From: Petrosia ficiformis
Taxonomy: Eukaryota > Porifera > Demospongiae > Haplosclerida > Petrosiidae
Length of the DNA: 64,000 nucleotides
NCBI GenBank assembly: GCA_947044365.1
Contig: OX345643.1
Coordinates: 2,878,501 to 2,942,500 of the forward strand
Direction: 5' to 3'
In this document: positions 46,325 to 60,900 of the stretch, one piece after another
Position numbering within the stretch: position 1 is the first letter of the stretch
How the letters are laid out: each line of letters opens with the position of its first letter
The notes under the pieces: model-generated
The model's database searches: none
Told to the model about the DNA's origin: nothing
What the model saw: only the letters and a program-made list of their open reading frames with translations
Made by a program: the position numbers and the translations under genes

Positions 46325-47484
46325 TCATCAGCATATACTAAAGATTGAATCAAATTGTAAAGAGCATTTCTTCCCCTCAGACGTCTCACATCAAACAGCT
46401 TTCCATCTAATTTGCAATCCCATTACTTAAGCCTTGTAAGGCTTCCAATAAGGTGACAATAAAATAAACATTTAAAAGACTTGGGGCTAGGACGCATCCC
46501 TGCCTCAAACCATTTTTTATGTCAAATTCCTCTGACAACTTGCCAAACATGGTTACTCTAGCTTTCATGCCTTCATGTAAAGATTGAATCAGGGCTACTA
46601 TTTTGTCGGGGAAACCAAACTTCGTCAGTACTAACCATAATGCCTCCCTATCTACAGAATCATATGCTTTCATGAGATCAATGAAAATACACACTAGATC
46701 CATCCTTTGTTCCGTACATTTCTCTTGAATCTGACGTAAGGAAAATATCATGTCGATTGTACAAATAATACTATTATAGTGAGTTTACCATGTCAGCTGA
46801 AAAGATTAGCAGGAGAAATACAAAAACCGCACTGGGACTCAGTAAGAATTCTGTCCAAGTGCTGGACTATACGATTCAATAAATCCTTCCAAAAATCTTC
46901 CCTGCCACAGCCAGTAGCGAGATGCCTCGATAACTATTGCAGTCGTTGCGAACTTTATTTTTATATATTGAAACAATAGCTGCATCCCTCCAATCTTGTG
47001 GCACAAACCCACAGTCCCATACTTTCAGTATTATCTTATTTAGCCAGATCAGAAGTTGTGAGCCTTCATATTTAAAAACTTCACCTGGGATGTTATCTAA
47101 ACCAGGAGACCTACCATCTTTCAACTGATTGAATTCAATTTCGACTTCCTTGAAATCTATATCTGCCTCCACAATAGGAAGTTTCTTCTGTTGTGGGGTG
47201 AGATTTTGTATCAAAATCTTATCTGCAGATCGTTCTCTATTTAATAGAAGGCTATAGTACTCACTCCATCTCTTCAGTATATCTTCATTCTGTGATAAGA
47301 GCAGTTTACCATTGGAATCCAAAATATGAATTTGATCTGAAGTGATGGGACCATAAACTGATCTAATAGCATTGTAGAGGTTTCTAGAATCTTCACTATT
47401 CCCATAGCCCTGAATTTCCATTGCTCTATCCTTCCACCATTTGTTCTTCAACTGTCGTGTAACCGTCTGCACTCTGTTTCTCAA
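46324..47484 (-). pseudogene. LINE reverse transcriptase fragment
   Basis: The frame shows LKDGRSPGLDNIPGEVFK, WRDAAIVSIYKNK, NSYRGISLLAVAGKI, then after a frame change DLMKAYDSVDREALW, KNGLRQGCVLAPSLLN, and the active-site motif YADD at about 46324-46335. A stop follows two codons after YADDCALVAH. These are standard LINE RT motifs in the right order. Confidence 0.9.
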
Positions 47485-47829
47485 ATTTTGATAATGCTGT
47501 TTAGCTTCAGGTGACTTATTTTAAAGCATTGTTGTAGAAGCTAACCATTTCTGATTTAACAACTCATTAATTTCTTCATTACGCTCGTCAAACCAATCCC
47601 TGTGTTTCCTTTGCTTAGTTCCCAAAACTTCTTTTGAGGTATGTAACACTACTTCCTTGAAAACATTCCACTCCTCCTCTAATAATGTGCTATCTTTATG
47701 ACCAAGATGTTTTTTATAGCAGCATCTAATTGTTTGTTTAGTGCCCTGAAATTTTCAGAATCCCCGAGAAGCTCTACATTTATATTCTGTCTAGCAACTT
47801 TTTTGTGATGGTTCTTAAGACCAGATGGA

Positions 47830-48171
47830 GTGATATTCTTACACAAGCTTAAAACCGTCATACCTCTTGAGCTTACAGTCCCTATCGAAGTCCGCATTAT
47901 TACGGCAAAATATATAAAATCCAAAAGATACGATAGTCTTATACGAGAGTGCCAATCCAATGGATCGAAAGCTATTCTTTTAACGTTAGAAATAGGCTGT
48001 AGAGGCTATATAAATAATAATGTTTTACGTGTACTTGAGCAGTTCGGTTTGTCTAAGGCAGAGTGTCGTTCTACTCTTAAGAGCTGCAGCCAAGTGGCAT
48101 TGCGCTGCAGCTATGTGATTTACAAAGCCGTATGGCATACCATGTCTTATATATTAATTGGATCACTATAA
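47830..48171 (+). pseudogene. Possible C-terminal tail of a second retroelement, opposite strand
   Basis: A 113-codon plus-strand frame contains LEIGCRGYINNNVLRVLEQF and then KAECRSTLKSCSQVALRCSYVI. The pattern E-x-G-x-RG followed by a helical basic tail resembles the end of some LINE polyproteins. The family call is weak. It abuts the minus-strand LINE and is followed by AT-rich sequence. Confidence 0.4.
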
Positions 48172-48495
48172 TTATTTTTGTAAGCTATATATTTTTTTAT
48201 TTTTTTATTATTTGTTACTTTTAAATTTAATTCCCATGCCAGGTTTGCAGGTGACTTCGCCTACTGCCTAGCATTTTAAATTATCCAGGTCAGAGGTCGA
48301 AACAATTTTCTATGTAATGATGGCATTAGGTAATTGCTAATGACTGGCCAGTTAATCTTTGTGCGTATGTATGAGTGTTTGTGTAATGTACAATATATGT
48401 TTTGTTTGTTTTTGAGCTAATAACTATTAAACTGCACATGGCCATGGGCCGTCGCAGGGTTATTAGCTCTTTTTCAGCAAGTCTTGCTGATTATC

Positions 48496-48500
<5 letters not shown>

Positions 48501-48541
<41 letters not shown>

Positions 48542-48600
48542 CGCTCGCTCACTCGCTCCCTCCCTTTTTCTTTCCCTGCCCCCACCCCCCCTCTCTCTCT
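48501..48600. repeat. (CT)n / CTCG microsatellite
   Basis: CT repeats followed by GCTCGCTC and C-rich sequence, then the same right flank as the repeat at 5019-5092. It marks the resumption of the duplicated spacer after the LINE. Confidence 0.92.
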
Positions 48601-49189
48601 AGTGCAGCTTGTGCCAACAACACACTGGTAGTTCAAAGGAAATATCAAGTAACACCATACCCCAATGATCTGAAAACAGGAGACACCGCTTTCACATAGT
48701 TTGCAGCCAGAATTCAACCTGAGACAATTTCATTTCAACCATACTTCCCTAGTCTCTCAATTCTTTCTCTGGATCATAATATTCTCAAATATGTCCCTGA
48801 AGGAGTACATCATTTAACACAACTTAGTTCACTCTTGCTCTCTCATAACACTTCCATTTCATGATTATGGTACCCCCTGAAATGGGTCCTCAGTTACTCT
48901 TGATTATAACACTGGAAGGTGTAAATCTAAAGAATATATATCAATACTTTCTTGACAGACCAGGTGCTAGAGGTATATTAACTTACCTCAAATCCCTTTA
49001 CCAAAAGTGAGTATTTTCATGTGTGTATAGAATTGTTTTATTATTTTATTTTTCTTTTTTGAGCCGAGCCTTTTGTATTTCTCCTGCTAATCTTTTCAGC
49101 TGACATGATAAACTCACTATAATAGTACTATTTGTTATTTTATTAGCATATATTACATTACATGTAATTATTAGATTAGTGAGTATTAG

Positions 49190-51060
49190 TACTACTTGTT
49201 ATCAAATCAGTAACTACATGTAGTAGTAAATGAATGGAAGACTAGTCTTAAGCTTTATGTATATAGATCATTACTACTTGTAATGTGACTAGCTGTTAAT
49301 AGTTGTATATAGATCAGTACTACTTGTAATTTGACTAGCTATTAATAGTTGTATATAGATCAGTACTACTTGTAATGTGACTAGCTATGAATAGTGTAGA
49401 TCAGTACTACATGTAATGAGACTAGCTATTAATAGTTGTATATAGATCAGTACTACTTGTAATTTGACTAGCTATTAATAGTTGTATATAGATCAGTACT
49501 ACTTGTAATGTGACTAGCTATGAATAGTACAGATCAGTACTACATGTAATGAGACTAGCTATTAATAGTTGTATATAGATCAGTACTACTTGTAATTTGA
49601 CTAGCTATTAATAGTTGTATATAGATCAGTACTACATGTAATGTGACTAGCTATTAATAGTTGTATATAGATCAGTACTACATGTAATGAGACTAGCTAT
49701 TAATAGTTGTATATAGATCAGTACTACTTGTAATTTGACTAGCTATTAATAGTTGTATATAGATCAGTACTACTTGTAATGAGACTAGCTATTAATAGTT
49801 GTATAATATTATAGATCAGTACTACATGTAATGAGACTAGCTATTAATAGTTGTATATAGATCAGTACTACTTGTAATTTGACTAGCTATTAATAGTTGT
49901 ATATAGATCAGTACTACATGTAATGTGACTAGCTATTAATAGTTGTATATAGATCAGTACTACATGTAATGTGACTAGCTATTAATAGTTGTATATAGAT
50001 CAGTACTACTTGTAATGTGACTAGCTATGAATAGTATAGATCAGTACTACATGTAATGAGACTAGCTATTAATAGTTGTATATAGATCAGTACTACTTGT
50101 AATTTGACTAGCTATTAATAGTTGTATATAGATCAGTACTACTTGTAATGTGACTAGCTATGAATAGTATAGATCAGTACTACATGTAATGAGACTAGCT
50201 ATTAATAGTTGTATATAGATCAGTACTACTTGTAATTTGACTAGCTATTAATAGTTGTATATAGATCAGTACTACATGTAATGAGACTAGCTATTAATAG
50301 TTGTATATAGATCAGTACTACTTGTAATTTGACTAGCTATTAATAGTTGTATATAGATCAGTACTACTTGTAATGAGACTAGCTATTAATAGTTGTATAA
50401 TATTATAGATCAGTACTACATGTAATGAGACTAGCTATTAATAGTTGTATATAGATCAGTACTACTTGTAATTTGACTAGCTATTAATAGTTGTATATAG
50501 ATCAGTACTACATGTAATGTGACTAGCTATTAATAGTTGTATATAGATCAGTACTACATGTAATGTGACTAGCTATTAATAGTTGTATAATATTATAGAT
50601 CAGTACTACATGTAATGAGACTAGCTATTAATAGTTGTATATAGATCAGTACTACTTGTAATTTGACTAGCTATTAATAGTTGTATATAGATCAGTACTA
50701 CATGTAATGTGACTAGCTATTAATAGTTGATATAGCTCAGTACTACATGTAATGAGACTAGCTATTAATAGTTGTATATAGATCAGTACTACTTGTACTT
50801 TGACTAGCTATTAATAGTTGTATATAGATCAGTACTACTTGTAATTTGACTAGCTATTAATAGTTGTATATAGATCAGTACTACTTGTAATGAGACTAGC
50901 TATTAATAGTTGTATATAGATCAGTACTACATGTAATGTGACTAGCTATTAATAGTTGTATAATATTATAGATCAGTACTACATGTAATGAGACTAGCTA
51001 TTAATAGTTGCATATAGATCAGTACTACTTGTAATGAGACTAGCTGTGAATAGATCAGTA
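49190..51060. repeat. 46-bp minisatellite array, about 40 units
   Basis: Units have the core AGATCAGTACTACTTGTAAT followed by a variable TTTG, GAGA or GTGA, then CTAGCTATTAATAGTTGTAT. Unit variants (ACTT or ACAT; TTTG, GAGA or GTGA; a TATAATATTATAG linker at about 49800, 50395, 50586 and 50958; a shortened GAATAGTATAG junction at about 49390, 49525, 50030 and 50160) recur in similar order. This indicates block duplications. The paralogous place at 6640-7010 has only about eight degenerate units. It lies about 1 kb beyond the 3' end of gene C. Confidence 0.95.
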
Positions 51061-51992
51061 CTGTTTGTCAAGAGATTAATAATTATCATTATATAGATCA
51101 GCACTTATGTGCATAATAATCACACCATTTATAAACAGCTCAGTGTTTTACTTTAGATACTATATAAAATAACTCAGAATGTATTTATCGTGTCTCTTTA
51201 ATAATTTATTAACACAGATCCTTACATTATTCACTGAATAAAGCTAATGTTTATTGGTAATATCAATCTCACTTGTAAAGGGAAAGTCACTCACTTTAAA
51301 GAAGTCGAAAGAGGAGTGAATAAACAGCCTATCTCGACTATCAAAAAATAAACAGCCTATTTTGAACATCAAAACCCAAGATGACTCTAAGTGACCTTTA
51401 TGATGTTGATTTTGGTGGACAAGAGGAATAGTGTTTCCTGACTCAAAGGTCACTGCATGTTTAGTGTGGAATGTTGGAAAATGGTCATTTAGTAAATAAT
51501 ATGTTTAGAGTGTAAGGGGGACTGGCTACACAAGACTACTAATTACCCACGTCATTCGTAAATTTCACCTAAAAAAAAATACAACCAACCTTCAGAACAA
51601 CCAATGATGGTGAAAGTCAAATAGCCGAAGAGAGTTTGAAGTGATCCAAGAAAGATACTAACTTCAGAAGAAGCAATATGAATGAATGTTCAAAAGTGTA
51701 TATAGTAATTGTTATGGGCATCTCATAGACTTTCATAAGGCAGTGAGGCAAAACAGATATAATTAACTTTGACTAGAATCAATCCCAGAGAACAAGTTGT
51801 AAAGTGAGGAAGAGCTATTGAATTGAGAATGTATAAATTAGTTTTAGAACTTCAACATTAGAAAAAACAAGGGAATGTTTTAAAGCCAGAACAAGTCACT
51901 CGAATAAAGATTTTTTGTAGATTATTAAAAAAAATTACAAATCACTACCATTATTAATTTAAATTGTTGCGTTTCACAAAATTTAATCGAAT
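51061..51992. other. 3' flank of gene C, no gene recognised
   Basis: Counterpart of 7011-7951 with numerous differences. It has no conserved open frame and presumably contains the gene C 3' UTR. Confidence 0.6.
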
Positions 51993-54900
51993 CTAAAAGT
52001 ATATCTCGCGTTCGTAATGTTGTTGATAGGAGACAATAGCTTTCCATGTTGCCACAGCTTGACTGACAGTTATCGATTTTGGAAATCTTTTGCCTATATC
52101 AGGAAGCAAAGGATCTAGACCATACTGATCAAGATGTGCCTCCAGTGTATCAAGAAGTCTACAAAAAAAAACAAGTCAGATGGAGGGTGTGGTTTAAACA
52201 CACTGTCCAATGTGTACAACATTATGCATATAAAACCTCCATGGTATATGGTGTCACTATTTATACATGTATATATTATTGATAATTATTCATAGTAAGA
52301 CCTATTTCATATATGTAATAGTACTTGAATTGTGATATAGTCACTTACGGCCAATCCTTATTCTGAGAGTCTAAATGTCTGACACTAGTCTCAATGAACT
52401 CATAAAGAAGATTTAAGAATGGAGATAGATCAATACCACGAAGAAACCTGTTCAGTTCTCCTATCTGATCTTCACCTCCTTCATCTTTGGTTTGGAGTGG
52501 TTGAAGAAAGATTTCATGAAGTGAGTCAAATGGCTCCTGTTGAGAATTAATCGTTAAATAATTTGCCATATTCTTTTGTGTTGGTTGATTGTATGTAGAT
52601 ATGATGAACTCTCACCTGCTGAGCTAATGTCAAGTTCTTTGACATTTGCACAGACAAAGTTTCCCAAAGAGATAAAATATGTCCAAGATGACAATACTCC
52701 AAAGCCTATGTGCATTTATTATAATAAAAACATTTCTAACGTTCTAAATCATCCACACAAATACACACACAAAGATTAAGATAGCAACTGACCTTCTTGC
52801 TTTTAAACCTGTCTTCTATTTTCAGAGCTCTCTTGACATACTTTCTCAAATCAATATTTGCATCTCCTCCACCAGAGGACAAGAAACCAATAATGATCTC
52901 AACATCATCTAGACAATCTCTGATATTCTGTGTAGTACGTAACTCATTGATGATATCCTTCTGTTCTCGATTGCCTAATTTTACCTGTAATACAATTATA
53001 AGTATTAGTTATATCCTGAGTACAAGTTTATATTCAGTTTAAAGCATGAGGCATGAGGCCCAAGGGCACGTAGCGCACGAGGGCCAAATGCTTTAAAATG
53101 GATATTATCCCGAGCATGAGCAATATAAATAGTTTGTGTCATTTGATTACTGTTTGGGGGTCATAACCATAACAACTGTATGATATCAAGGGCATTAATT
53201 AGCTACACTATCTAAACTTAAATTAAAGAAACCACAGGGAATATAACTAAAACCAAAGTATTATCTTGCCATGCTTTATCTGATTTGTAGCACTAGCAGT
53301 TTCTTTGATGTGCGTCATCATAATGACACAGTTGTAGTAAACACAGAAAAGACATATAATACAATTGAAGATATATTTCAAGCTATATATATATATATAG
53401 AGTAGAATCACATTGAGTTGAAACTGAGCTGATCATAAATTCATAGTTTTAAATGCACAGGTATGCTACTATAGGTTCAATCAACATAATTATACATTAT
53501 ACAACATGTTTTACACATGTGCACAATAAGCCTGATTTGCATTTCAATAGCAGTTTTTAATAAATTTCTTAATGAGCTTAGTTTCAACTCGGCATGATAC
53601 TACTCTAGAATGTGATCTCTCCCACTCTTCCATTCATCATATACTTGTTATCTTTTTTTCTGTTAGTATTTATCCTCAGTGTCTGTCTATTCATTACAAC
53701 TTACTTGTGGTTTAACTTTCTTTCTGATGTTAGCAAAAGTCATAGCAGAATAAACATCTTTCCTGTATACAACTTGAGGGATCTCTAACTGAATTAAAGG
53801 TTTCCCATGAATGAACCTATCTACTAGGTGCTTCTCTAATGCAGGATAGTCATAGGTCACATCTTGACCTTTGCCATGATGTAGAGAGTAATGACAATGA
53901 GAGAGAACAATGGATAAAAGATGATGTTCATAATCTAAGAGGTGACATTGTTGAATATGACTAACAGGAATCTTGTGTTTACGCCACCTAAAAATGGAGT
54001 AATGAAAGTAACACAGAGAATAAACATTACACAAAGATGACAACAATGAAATGAAAACTTATTATCAAGTTGTCAATCATTACAATGCCATCATATAACA
54101 CATTACTGATGGAAATATTCAACAAACTGCAAATTGGCATCAAACGACATGATTCAAAATAGAGACAGCAAATAGAAAACATCCTTACTCGGTCTTCTGT
54201 TTCTTTTTTAATTCTGAGTGACATTTTTCCATAAAATCATTATGAGCTCCAACCAGTAAATCTACAAGAGCCACTGTACATACCCCTGGACCAGTGAGAG
54301 TTGGAATAAGATATGATAGAGGGAGAGAGTCATCCCAGGTTGTTTTCTGAAGATATTTGGGAGGTACATGAACACGAGCTAAGGTGGGAAGGAAAGAAAT
54401 TAATTCACTTTTACTATTATCAAACATCATGTGACTATATAGTCACTATGGTATGAATCACGAGCAACTAGTGCATTATACACACATCATCAATACAAGT
54501 GTTGAACTAAACATAAAATATAGAGCAATTGAATGTTGAATGACCCTCCCCAGTTGCTATAATTATAATTCAGAAGTTCAAAGACTCATCACCTGTCATA
54601 TAAAAGAACATAATATAATATATAATTTGTAGCTATGTAGTGAATATATATACTATTATATAACCAAAACGTTTACAATACTAATTATAACTGTTTGGGT
54701 GGTGTACATTAACATTTTAGTTGTGAACATTATATAATTATTTGTTACTTCATTTATAAGATATCTGGTTTTTTTTGGAGGAAAAGATTCAAGTTTAATT
54801 TACGCTATTATAATTTATTGGTATTAATTATTTTGCAACAATTGTACGAAATAATGATAATGTTTTGCAACAATTGTTTCTATGAAATAGTGATTATATT

Positions 54901-57900
54901 GTGATGCATAACTCTTGCTTTGTTAGATGCAGGAAGAGTCTGGAAGACTGCATGAAAGAAGCCACACCTAGCGGCTTTCTTGCCCTTTGTCAGCTTCATA
55001 ACTTTCAAAGTATACATGTTCAAAGCTTCTAACTTGCTTTGCTGGAAAGAGGAGTCGTTAAGACAGCCAGTGATGTAAAACTCTTGCTTCGTTAGATGCG
55101 GGAAGAGTCTGAAAGACTGCAAGAAGCCACATCTAGAGGCTTTCTCGCCCTTTTCTTGACCTTTTTGATAGCTTCTAGTATAGTGGAGACTGGAGAAAAT
55201 ATTAGTGAGTGCTTGTTCTTGCCACTTCAGAGGTGTATAATACTGTATATACATGCCAAGTGTGGAAGTCCATGAGCGTCCAGATTTTGCGGTAGAGCGG
55301 AGTAGGACACGCAGACAGAAATTTTTCCAAACCGCAACCCTCCCGAGGGGGAGGGTCAACTATAATAATCATACCACATCAAGTATATAGTCAAGCAGTG
55401 AAATAACTGCTTGCTGTAGAATTTCATGTATTGTGAAATATTACTAACCATATTCGGGCAGTTTATCTTTCACTAAAGTCCATGCAGTTTTAACACAATT
55501 CATTTTTTTACAGAACAGTCTCTTCTTGTGTTCTGTATGTGTGATAGAAAATCAGTCAGCCTAACTTTAAGACGACACACATATACATACCTATCTTGAG
55601 TCCTCTCACAAAATCCCCTACAGTGATCTGAGCAGCCTCTGTTTTGTCTAATCTCCTATGATATAGATCATAAAATTGTTGCTGGAGTTGTACAATACCA
55701 GGAATATATTGTGTGGCACGTAATATAGGCTCCTGATAAAGAGATATATAAAATTATTTTTGAAAATTGAAAATGAAATAATTGTAATTTGAGTCTATAC
55801 TTCTCACAAGGAAAAAAATTACTGTTTGCTGACATTTCAATTTGTTTTAAGACTTTTATGTATAATTTATATATATAATAATATATATATACTTTATACC
55901 TCTTTCAGGAATTCATTCAGAATAGGATATTCCCATGTCTTCAGTGTTTGGGAGAGATGTTCTAATGTAATTCTTGATCTGTAGCTCCAAAGATGAGGTA
56001 GGATTGTATTTGGACTGACAGATACTCTCTCATATACCATGTAGAAAAGACGATCTCGATCTGAGTTAATATATGTGTGAATAATATCCTGATAAAAATG
56101 TCATATTAACCTTCTTTCTTGTCATTCAAAAGAAGCTGTGTTGCTTCGTGTAATGATGTGTCCAATTGCTGGATGTTAGAGAAAACAAACATTCACTATA
56201 AAGTGTGTAAATCCTTTGATTTCTTCTTACCCTGAGTGTTGGTTGTATGTATGCATCATTAAAACATTTTTCCCACTTCTCTCTTGCTTCTTTTGCGAGA
56301 AGTGTTGAATATGTACCCATTCCACTTGCTAAGAAAATAAAACACAACACATAGTATTTAGATATAATTATGGAGAAAAAATATCCCTATGATTGCTTCG
56401 CAGTATCCAAAATTCAGTATTCATGGCTGACTTTCTCATGTCTGAAGTGTTATAGTTATTATTTTGATTATCTACTCTTCTTTACTTTTTAAAGAACTTT
56501 GGTTATGTGCTACACCTATTAATTGACCAAACTCCACGAATGACACAACTTCCCACATAACCCTTTGAGTTTTATAAGGTTGCAATTTTACAACTTCCTG
56601 GTCAGAAAGGAAGTACAACCTACTTAATAGAATAGTGGATCCTGTACCACACCCCAAATTACTGTAGGGTATACCCATGTTGTGGCGGCATGTTGGCATT
56701 CTATTGTTCAAAAATCCCACACTTTGTTGGATGTGGTCAGACAGCACTAATCAAGTGTCCATCCTTTGATGTAACTTTGAAGTTAGTTTAGGGCACTTTA
56801 AAAAAAAAAGTAAAAGGTGTTAGAATAGCATGTTGATGTATGTGTGATGTATACACTTGCTTTCTAGCTTGTAATAATTTCAAATAAGTCTGTGGTACAA
56901 AAGTGGAAGGGTTAACTATGTATACAATGCATACTCACGCAAGTGACACAAGAATATATATATACATACATGTATGTATAAACATACATTGAACCCGTGG
57001 GAAAGTAATCATAGGGATAGCCCTACAGCCCATAAAAATGCCATATTTATTTATCTTTTTTATTCACATTGTGCTGGATTCTTCAGTACCACATCTCTGA
57101 GTACTAAGTGTAATAGGAGGCATGCTTCATCCTTGCTTTTCCCTGTGGCACAACTCAAAAGATTTATATCATGTTCCAGATGTTGCCAGAAAAACATTGG
57201 CATTTCTCTTGGCCGAACCTGCGAGTTGATTAGGTCCAGTAGACCTTCAGTTGCAGTCTGGAACAAAACATTATTCATATAATTGTGAGCAAGCACATGC
57301 CTGTGCTGAATTAATGAATGGATGGATGGACGAATGGATGGATGGATGGACGAATGGATGGATGGATGGATGAGTGGATGAGTGGGAGGATGGATGGATG
57401 GATGGATGGATAGATGGATGGATGGATGGATGAGTGGATGGATGGAAGGATGGATGAATTAATTGATAGAAGATAGAAACATAGATCGATGAATGTTTGG
57501 ATGAATATAACAAATAATTAACAACAGTACACGGTTTTGTCTTGATAGTTATACCCTGTACCTCATTATTACAAGAGGCCCAAATAAGTGAACAGTGCAT
57601 TAAAGCTCTCAGTATAGCACAAGCTGCAGGAGAGAGAGTCCTTTCAGGTGTGGGGAGTGCCTCACGTTGGCCAGGTCCTCCTAAACAATAACCTGTCTGA
57701 GTAGCATCATTCCTAAAAGATAGCAAAAAGACATACAAAGAATATTTCAGTTAACAAAGGATTCATTAAACAATACACTTCTATCTACATTATATCACAC
57801 CATTAGTTATATATTACTAAGCACTAATCCCATAATATCAACTCACGTTCTTGCTACATGGTTACTTGGATTTAATATATGGTCCTTTCCTCCAATTGTT

Positions 57901-60900
57901 GAACCACACTGAGGACAGCTATACTCTTGCATTGGCTGTCCACACTATTGACATTAAAGAATTAGACAAAAGCTAACATGAATGATATAACTCACTTCAG
58001 ATACAAAGTATGGATGACCACGAGGACATTCTGTAAACAATGATGGGAAAAGAGCATAGTTATTAATCATATTATATATGTTTAAACTACCATAAAATTG
58101 TCCTCCAGCTTGTCTAACTTCGGGCAGTGAGTCATCTGGCATAGTGGGTAAGTATGCTCTCTGAAATAAAGTATAATTACTCCTGTTGTATAATACATTA
58201 ACAATATATAGTAACTACCTTCAGATCACCTGGAGTGTTCAGTATTTTAACAAAAGGTTGTAGAATCTGCAGAGCACTCTTACTATTGAAAACAATTGTA
58301 GCATGTACAATAACATCAGCCAGGATCCTGTTCTGAGGATTTTGTCTTGGGGTTGGCAACATGGGTTCCAGATTTTCACAGTGTGTGTTTTGAATTAGAG
58401 ACTGGGCAGCCCACATTAGCTGCATAAATAAGAATGGCAATAATAGGTTTTGTAATAAAACTTAATGTATGCTTGCCTGTCTGTTTAGAAACCCACGTTT
58501 CTTTGTGAATTTATCAATCTCAGCCTTAGCTTCATCCTAATGTAAACAAAATTAATTTATATGTATATGATCTAACAGTGTTTCATTCCTAAATATATCA
58601 TTTTTCGTTAGCATAATTAATAGCATTCAATATATTCCTAATTCAACAATGAATTACTTCTTTTGACTTATAGTCGTTAGCTTACTTTCACCATCTTAAC
58701 TTCATCTACATGAACATGACTCAATGTGACGACTTGATACAATGCTAGCATATAAGGGACTGCTTCTTTAGTAGTTAATTTCTGTGTTGGAAATAAATGA
58801 TTCTAACTTACTTCAGTATTATAATTATCATAACATACTCCTAATGTATTTTCTACTTCCATTCCATAAACAGCATCAGTTAGTTGTGTTCGAATATTTC
58901 CATATATAGGATTATAAATAACAAATGGATCACTGGTCTCTTGTTGTTCCTGAAAGACAAGATTAATAATTTATAATGTATTTTGTGAATGCCCATAACA
59001 AACACATGCAGACACTCGACAGTAATTTTTTGTTTGAATATTTTGTATTTACTTTGAAAGTTTACCTCTTTAGATCTTCTCAAGTGAACAGGAACAACCC
59101 ATTCCATAGAATGATCAGAGATCAAATTCATCAAAAAGGTCATCCCATATTGTCTTACTATATGTTTCACTAGAAATATACCTGGTCCTGCATCTTCAAC
59201 ATTGACAATCTCGTCTTCACAACAACCCTTCGCTGCTTGTAGAAACAGCTGTGCCTCATGAGTATAATATCCCTTCCTCTTACCCTCAAACTGACAGTGA
59301 AGAAGCTCTGCAACAACAAATTTAGCAAAACGCAACTTAGCTACTCCTTCTAGATATGCAAGATTAATATTCTCTGAGGGGTTAGGATGTATTCTAAGAG
59401 CTTCAACTCCTTCATTTAGTAAACGCTGAGCATGTGGAATCCTTTCTTGAAGGGAGGAACAACTGTATTGTTTATAAATGGCATCCTGAAGTAATAAAAT
59501 TAATCATAGAAATAAATAGAATTATATAAATTTTAATTGTCTTTACCTCTAGACACTGTATACAAAGGAGACAAAGCTCCTGATCATCATCTATTATGTG
59601 TCTTGATTTTGAGATGTAATCATCTAAGTATCTCTTAACATCATCAGTACTAGCAGAAAAATGTAGTATAATAGTATCATATATGGAACACTAGCTAGAA
59701 TCATTGATAAGGATATCATTGTAGTTATAACTATATGTTATATAGAACACCTGGAGTCACTTAACCCAAATGGGTTAATTGTATAAGTGAGCTAAAGCAA
59801 TCTTACTTGTGTTCCAATAGTAACTGTAGTAAGAATGATCTGATAACTGGTACCCTATCAGTCTTGATCTTATCAGAGTAACTGAACTCTTTGGTTTCAT
59901 CTTTTTCAGTAAATACCAAAGTAAGTAATTCACATATGAGAGCTGGCTCAGGAGGTTTAGGCTGTCCAAAACAGAGAGAAGATACCACTTCCATAAAGAA
60001 AGATTTACAATATTCACGAATCTTCTGCATCACTGGTCTGTATATATAGTATGAATAGAAACAGGAGTAGAAATATAATACACAGATACCTGTACTCCTT
60101 TTTCTTCTCTAGTTCTGCATCCATTACTCTTAATGTCTTTTGGACATAAATTATCGTGCTAGCTTTGGTGAAATCAGAACGCTTCTTCATGTACTGATAT
60201 ATGTAAGCATGTCAACATAGCTGTATCATCTGTTACTCAACTTACCAGACTTAGTCTTCTTGCATACATTGCTAAATCTTCATATTTCATTACTAAATGT
60301 TCAACAAATAACTCAATGACTCTTAAAGAATGCCATGTACATCTGAAATCAAAAGAAACAGTAAAATAACAAACACAAAATGCTAAACTAGAACTATAGA
60401 AAATTATAACTCAGCCAAATATAACCCTCACCTGATTTCTTCAGCCATTTTATTACCCTGACTCAATGTTAGTATGGAGTCAATCGCATTCTGACATAAC
60501 TGTATTTTAATGAGTTTTGATGGTATGTGTTTCCTAACATCTTTATCAAGAGGCAAGGTGAGATGTTCTAATGCAACTTTAACAGCATGAAGTTGAAGTT
60601 CCATATGTTCATTACTATATTGTTCTGTGTTTAAACAAAAACATAATAGGTCACTAGAGAACATAATAATTGGCAATCATTACTAAAACATAGTTTCCTA
60701 TAATTTGAATTATATATAATATCAACCATACTACTGCTACAATACAATACTTAAAGTGTTTCACACTCCATACCTATACCAGTTCCTAATTGAGTTAGGA
60801 TTCCAGGTAAGTGAGAGGTAATTTGTCCAAACCCCATGATCTCTTTCTTGGAGTGTTGATAAGCAACATGGACAGCTACTAGTTGTGAGAGGAGAGATGG

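Larger units (their letters stand above)
45400..47700 (-). mobile_element. Truncated non-LTR retrotransposon (LINE)
   Basis: A minus-strand coding remnant with a reverse-transcriptase core and a long C-terminal part. The latter ends in a C2H2-like zinc finger pattern (CSHCGRVFEGRNHASSLKRH, about 45510-45580). No endonuclease domain is seen upstream, so the 5' part is lost. Several stops and frame changes break the frame. It sits at a point that is continuous in the A-B spacer (about 4915-5030). Confidence 0.85.

Noticed and set aside
49190..51060. Regular repeats resembling a CRISPR array
   Set aside because: Units are contiguous without unique spacers, the genome is eukaryotic, and the repeat is a 46-bp minisatellite.
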